Source: Lysobacteraceae bacterium NML91-0213 (GTDB lineage: Bacteria; Pseudomonadota; Gammaproteobacteria; Xanthomonadales; Xanthomonadaceae). Taken from it: a stretch of 64,000 nucleotides of DNA. The stretch is from assembly GCA_002798175.1 (NCBI GenBank), contig NWQL01000004.1:528609-592608 (forward strand), given 5' to 3'. The notes under the pieces are model-generated. The model worked only from the letters and a program-made list of their open reading frames with translations, had not been told where the DNA came from and did no database searches. This document shows positions 60,515-64,000 of the stretch, piece by piece; within the stretch, counting starts at the first letter, position 1; the number at the start of each line of letters is the position of its first letter. The position numbers and the translations under genes were made by a program.

Positions 60515-63500
60515 TCAGTGCACGCCGTGGCAGACCGCCGTGGGCCCGAAGGCCTCACCGAAGGTCTGGCCCTGGCGGTGGTGCTGCCAGTAGAACGTCG
60601 GCGCCGGCACCGCCTGGTTGCCGATCTCGGCCATGTCGGCGGCGACGTCGAACAGTCGGCCATCCACCATCACGTAGCGGGTGTCGGCGGTGTGGCGGAT
60701 GTTCTCCAGCGGGTTGCCGTCGAGCACCACCAGGTCGGCGCGCTTGCCGACTTCCAGCGAGCCCAGCTGCGCGGCCATGCCGATGTAGTCGGCACCGTCG
60801 ATGGTTGCCGCACGCAGGGCTTCGAAGTTCGAGAAGCCGCCCTGGGTGAGCATCCAGGTCTCCCAGTGCGTGGCCAGGCCCTGCAGCTGGCCGTGGCCGC
60901 CCACCTGCACCTTGACCCCGGCATCGCGCAGTCCCTTGAGCGCTTTCGCCACCTCGATGTGGTGGTAGTCCCAGTCGGGCGCGATCTCGCGGCGGATCGA
61001 ACGCGCGTCCAGCGTCTCGCGCGGGAAGAAGCGGTTGAGCTTGGCGTCCTCCCAGACGTTGTCGCGGGCGTAGAACCAGTACTCGCCCGACAGGCCGCCG
61101 TAGCTCACCACGAGCGTCGGCGTGTTGCGCACGTCGGTTTCCTTCCACAGGTTGACCACGTCCGAGTACAGCGGGGCCACGGGCAGGTTGTGTTCGATGC
61201 CGGTGGCGCCGTCGAGGATCATCGTCATGTTGTGGTGGAAGGTGGAGCCGCCCTCCTCGACCACCAGCATGCCGAGCTCGCGCGCGGCCTGGTTGACCTG
61301 CTGGCGCTGGTCGCGGCGGGGCTGGTTGTAGCTCTTCACCGAGAACGCGCCGTGCGCCTGCATACGGCGCAGGTGGCTGCGCGCGTCGTCGAGCGAATCG
61401 ATCTCGGCCTTGTAGCCGCCGTCGGCGCCGTAGAGGATCGTGCCGGTGGAGAAGATCCGCGGGCCGACCATGCGCCCGGCCTGCACCAGTTCCGCCTGCG
61501 AGAACACGAACTCGGTGGTGGCCGACGGATCGTGCAGCGTGGTCACGCCGAACGCGAGGTTGGTGTAGTACGCCCAGTTCTGCTGCGGGACGACGCCCTG
61601 GCCGAAGTGCGAGGCGTGCGCGTGCACGTCGATGATGCCGGGCACGATCGTCCTGCCGCTGGCGTCGATCACCCGCGCGCCGGCCGGCACGTCGACGCTG
61701 CCGGTCGCACCCACTGCGCGGATGGTGTTGCCCTCGACGACCAGGGTGCCGTTCCCGATCACTTCCTCGCTGTTCTCGGCATCGCGCATGGTGACGATGC
61801 GCGCATTGGTGAACGCCACCACATCCCGCGGCGCATGCACCGGGGCGTCCAGCCCGACCGGGATGCCACCGCCCGGCGCCGGCGCGGCGATCTCCTCGCG
61901 CGCGCCGGGCAGGAACGCAAAGGTCTGGTCGAGCCGGCGCGAGTGGTAGCGGTCGCCGACCATCCAGTGCAGCGAATTGGAATCCGCGGCCCAGTGCAGG
62001 TAGCTGCCGACATCGGCGCTGACCTGGCGCACCGGCAGTGCCTTGGTCTGCCGCTCCAGGGTGATCGCGCGGCCGGTCTGCGGCATCGGTGCCACATAGG
62101 CGTTGAACAGCTCGGTGAAGGCCACCCAGCGGCCGTCGGGGCTGAGCTGTACCGAGTCCACGTACTTGAGGTCGAACACCTCGCGCGGGTCCTCGCCGTG
62201 CAGGCCCACCGACATCAGCTTCTTCTCCATGCCGCCGCCGGCGAGGTAGAGCACGCGGCTGCCGTCATGGTTGAACTGCGGCGCCTGGCCCGACTCGGCC
62301 ACACGCACCGGCTCGCCTCCGGACACCGGCACCACGTAGATGCCGCGGTCGCCCGACCACAGGCTGCCGGTCAGCCCGCCACCGCCGCTGCGTGCATAGG
62401 CCACGTGGCGGCCGTCGGGCGAGAAGCGCGGGTGGTAGTAGAAGCCGGGCTGGGTGGTGAGCCTGCGGCCTGCCGCGCTGCCGCCGGCACTACGCACGTG
62501 GATCGCGCCGAGGTTGGCATCCGACCAGGTGGTGTAGAGCAGCTGGCGGCCGTCGGCGCTGAAGCTGGGCTGGTATTCGTACACGTCGCGGCTGTTGGTC
62601 AGCCGCTGCGGGGTGCCATCGGGCAGCGACTTGCGCCACAGCTGGCCCAGCGCATGGAACACCAGGGTGCCGCCATCGGCCGAGGTGGCGACGTCGCGGA
62701 TCATCCGCGGCGCGAAGTCGCCTTCCGGCAGGGTCTGCGCGAAGCGCAGCGGCTCCGCCACCACCTGCTCCACCTGCGCGGTGAACGGGATCTTCGTCGC
62801 GTCGCCGCTGGCCATGTCGATGCGCCACAGCCCGCCCTGCGCCCACACCACCACGTGCTTCGAATCCGGGGTCCAGTCGAAGCCGCTGTACGGGCCGAAG
62901 ATCGACCAGGCCTCCTGCTGGTCATGGCTGAGACCATCCCACACCGGGCGCACCTCGCCGCTGGCGAGATCGAGCCGGTGCAGCACGCTGGCATCGCGCA
63001 CGCGCTTGACGAAGGCCAGCGTCTTTCCGTCGGGCGATACCTGCGGGCGCACCGCGCCACCGGGCGTGGCCACCACGTCCTCGGTCCTGCCGGTGTGGCG
63101 GTCGAAGCGCTTGATCGCGTAGATCACCCCGTGCGGGTCGCGGTTGTACTGGAACTCCGGCCCGGGGCTGACGTCCTGCGAGTAGTACACGTAGCGTCCG
63201 TCCGGCGAGACCGCAGGCTCGCCGATGTCCTGCTGGTCGTTGGGCTTCTCAACCAGCTGCATGCCGCTGCTGGTGCCGGCGGCATGGAACATCCACAACT
63301 CGCCCGCGCCCAGTGAACGCGTTGCGGTGAAGTGCTTGCGGGCGACCAGGTACTGCCCGTCCGGCGTCCACGCCGGGTTGTTGAGCAGGCGGAAGGTTTC
63401 GTTGCTGATCTGGCGCGGGTCGCTGCCGTCGGCGGCGATGGTCCAGATGTTGTTGCCGCCGCTGCGGTCCGAGGTGAACGCGATGCGCGTGCCGTCCGGC

Positions 63501-63955
63501 GACCAGCGCGGCTGGATGTCCCAGGCGCGGCCGGAGCTGATGCGGGTGGCGCGGCCACCGGCGATCGGCATGCGGTAGAGGTCACCCAGCAGCGAGAACA
63601 CCAGCTCGCGGCCGTCCGGGGAGACGTCGACATCCATCCACGTGCCTTCGTCGGTCTCGAAGCGCACCGTCTTCGCGGTGCCCTGGGTGCTCTCGACATC
63701 CCACTTCGCGGCGTCGTCGGCTTCGGCGCCGTCGCGCAGTCCGCGCGCGCTGTCCAAAGGCGCCTGCGCGTGGTCGATGCCGGCGGCATCGAGCGCGTCC
63801 TGTTCGAGTTCGACATTGGGATCGCGGCGGTCGTCGCCTGCGTCGTCCGCCTGCGCCGCGGGCGCCGGCACGGGCGTTGGCTGCGGCTGTTGCGCGAATG
63901 CGGGGGAGGAAGCGAGTGCGCAGGACAGCGCGAGAGCGAGGATGTTGCGGGTCAT
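60515..63955 (-). CDS. TolB-like beta-propeller/amidohydrolase fusion protein
   Basis: The 1146-residue product has a signal peptide (LALALSCALASSPAFA), then a Pro/Asp-rich linker and WD40/TolB-like PD40 repeats (SPDGRELVFS, SPDGTRIAFTSD, TPDGQYLVAR, SPDGRYVYYS, SPDGKTLAFVK, SADGRQLLYT, SPDGRHVAYA and others) over about 680 residues. The C-terminal 400 residues form an amidohydrolase: DVHAHASH (metal HxH), SVKSYNQP (possible carbamylated Lys region), GGHGQLQG and LGSLEVGKRADLVVLDGNPL. The likely function is periplasmic hydrolysis of a cyclic or peptide amide. The start at 63955 lacks a strong ribosome-binding site. Confidence 0.9.
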   Translation of the reverse strand: MTRNILALALSCALASSPAFAQQPQPTPVPAPAAQADDAGDDRRDPNVELEQDALDAAGIDHAQAPLDSARGLRDGAEADDAAKWDVESTQGTAKTVRFETDEGTWMDVDVSPDGRELVFSLLGDLYRMPIAGGRATRISSGRAWDIQPRWSPDGTRIAFTSDRSGGNNIWTIAADGSDPRQISNETFRLLNNPAWTPDGQYLVARKHFTATRSLGAGELWMFHAAGTSSGMQLVEKPNDQQDIGEPAVSPDGRYVYYSQDVSPGPEFQYNRDPHGVIYAIKRFDRHTGRTEDVVATPGGAVRPQVSPDGKTLAFVKRVRDASVLHRLDLASGEVRPVWDGLSHDQQEAWSIFGPYSGFDWTPDSKHVVVWAQGGLWRIDMASGDATKIPFTAQVEQVVAEPLRFAQTLPEGDFAPRMIRDVATSADGGTLVFHALGQLWRKSLPDGTPQRLTNSRDVYEYQPSFSADGRQLLYTTWSDANLGAIHVRSAGGSAAGRRLTTQPGFYYHPRFSPDGRHVAYARSGGGGLTGSLWSGDRGIYVVPVSGGEPVRVAESGQAPQFNHDGSRVLYLAGGGMEKKLMSVGLHGEDPREVFDLKYVDSVQLSPDGRWVAFTELFNAYVAPMPQTGRAITLERQTKALPVRQVSADVGSYLHWAADSNSLHWMVGDRYHSRRLDQTFAFLPGAREEIAAPAPGGGIPVGLDAPVHAPRDVVAFTNARIVTMRDAENSEEVIGNGTLVVEGNTIRAVGATGSVDVPAGARVIDASGRTIVPGIIDVHAHASHFGQGVVPQQNWAYYTNLAFGVTTLHDPSATTEFVFSQAELVQAGRMVGPRIFSTGTILYGADGGYKAEIDSLDDARSHLRRMQAHGAFSVKSYNQPRRDQRQQVNQAARELGMLVVEEGGSTFHHNMTMILDGATGIEHNLPVAPLYSDVVNLWKETDVRNTPTLVVSYGGLSGEYWFYARDNVWEDAKLNRFFPRETLDARSIRREIAPDWDYHHIEVAKALKGLRDAGVKVQVGGHGQLQGLATHWETWMLTQGGFSNFEALRAATIDGADYIGMAAQLGSLEVGKRADLVVLDGNPLENIRHTADTRYVMVDGRLFDVAADMAEIGNQAVPAPTFYWQHHRQGQTFGEAFGPTAVCHGVH

Positions 63956-64000
63956 GCGGTGGGTCCGGCAGGGCAAACCATCGACGATAGCCACCACCAC

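Overview
The window is a chromosomal segment of a high-GC gammaproteobacterium, most likely family Lysobacteraceae/Xanthomonadaceae (Lysobacter/Luteimonas type). This rests on strong G+C bias at third codon positions, the protein families seen (conserved small lipoproteins, ergothioneine genes, fused indolepyruvate oxidoreductase, N-acetylmuramoyl amidase lipoprotein beside glnA) and many extragenic palindromes. No rRNA, tRNA, CRISPR array or prophage was seen. Nearly all of the window is ordinary housekeeping chromosome; the accessory material is concentrated in the first 2.9 kb and in a 1.2-kb gene-free stretch around 14.3-15.5 kb.

Layout. 1-2.9 kb: the edge of an unidentified gene, a REP cluster, a complete IS3-family insertion sequence (348-1561), and a low-GC secreted ricin-type lectin gene lying between two direct copies of a structured repeat. 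2.9-10.3 kb: gpsA-secB-rhodanese, a lipoprotein, a hot-dog thioesterase, a half-length HemD-like gene with hemY, a FadI-type thiolase and an unknown protein. 10.3-18.9 kb: a Cu/Zn superoxide dismutase beside a paralogue that has lost most of its metal ligands, then the nitrogen regulon block (ntrC, ntrB, amiD, glnA) and divergent uppP. glnA has a good sigma-54 promoter, and two NtrC-type palindromes 31 bp apart lie upstream of it. 19-25 kb: PEBP protein, TPR-sulfotransferase, YheT hydrolase, acyltransferase, thioesterase, and two small related proteins with good ribosome-binding sites. 25-30.6 kb: phospholipase D-like lipoprotein, YceI, SixA and ParA-like genes, divergent from a Ycf46-like AAA ATPase. 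31-38.7 kb: a set of secreted proteins with no assigned function including two tandem paralogues, gamma-glutamyltransferase, a lipase-like protein followed by a secreted ankyrin protein, and a TPR protein. 38.9-47.5 kb: fused indolepyruvate ferredoxin oxidoreductase, a membrane methyltransferase, topoisomerase IB, small lipoproteins, mutarotase and a lytic transglycosylase. 47.5-50.9 kb: ergothioneine genes egtB-egtD downstream of folE and a YchJ-like gene. 50.9-64 kb: two paralogous stress-type small proteins, a DUF885 peptidase, YaeQ, a YkgJ cysteine-cluster protein, an M28 peptidase, a HxlR regulator divergent from GST and VOC genes, and a TolB-like beta-propeller/amidohydrolase fusion.

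The observation most worth following up is a family of extragenic elements (three copies of type A, one of type B, one of type C). They share an 8-bp hairpin capped by the same TCCA tetraloop while the stem sequences differ compensatorily, inside a longer outer stem that also differs between types yet stays paired. That pattern points to selection on structure, in RNA or single-stranded DNA.

Coordinates and translations were read directly; no database search was possible, so family names rest on motif and sequence recognition.
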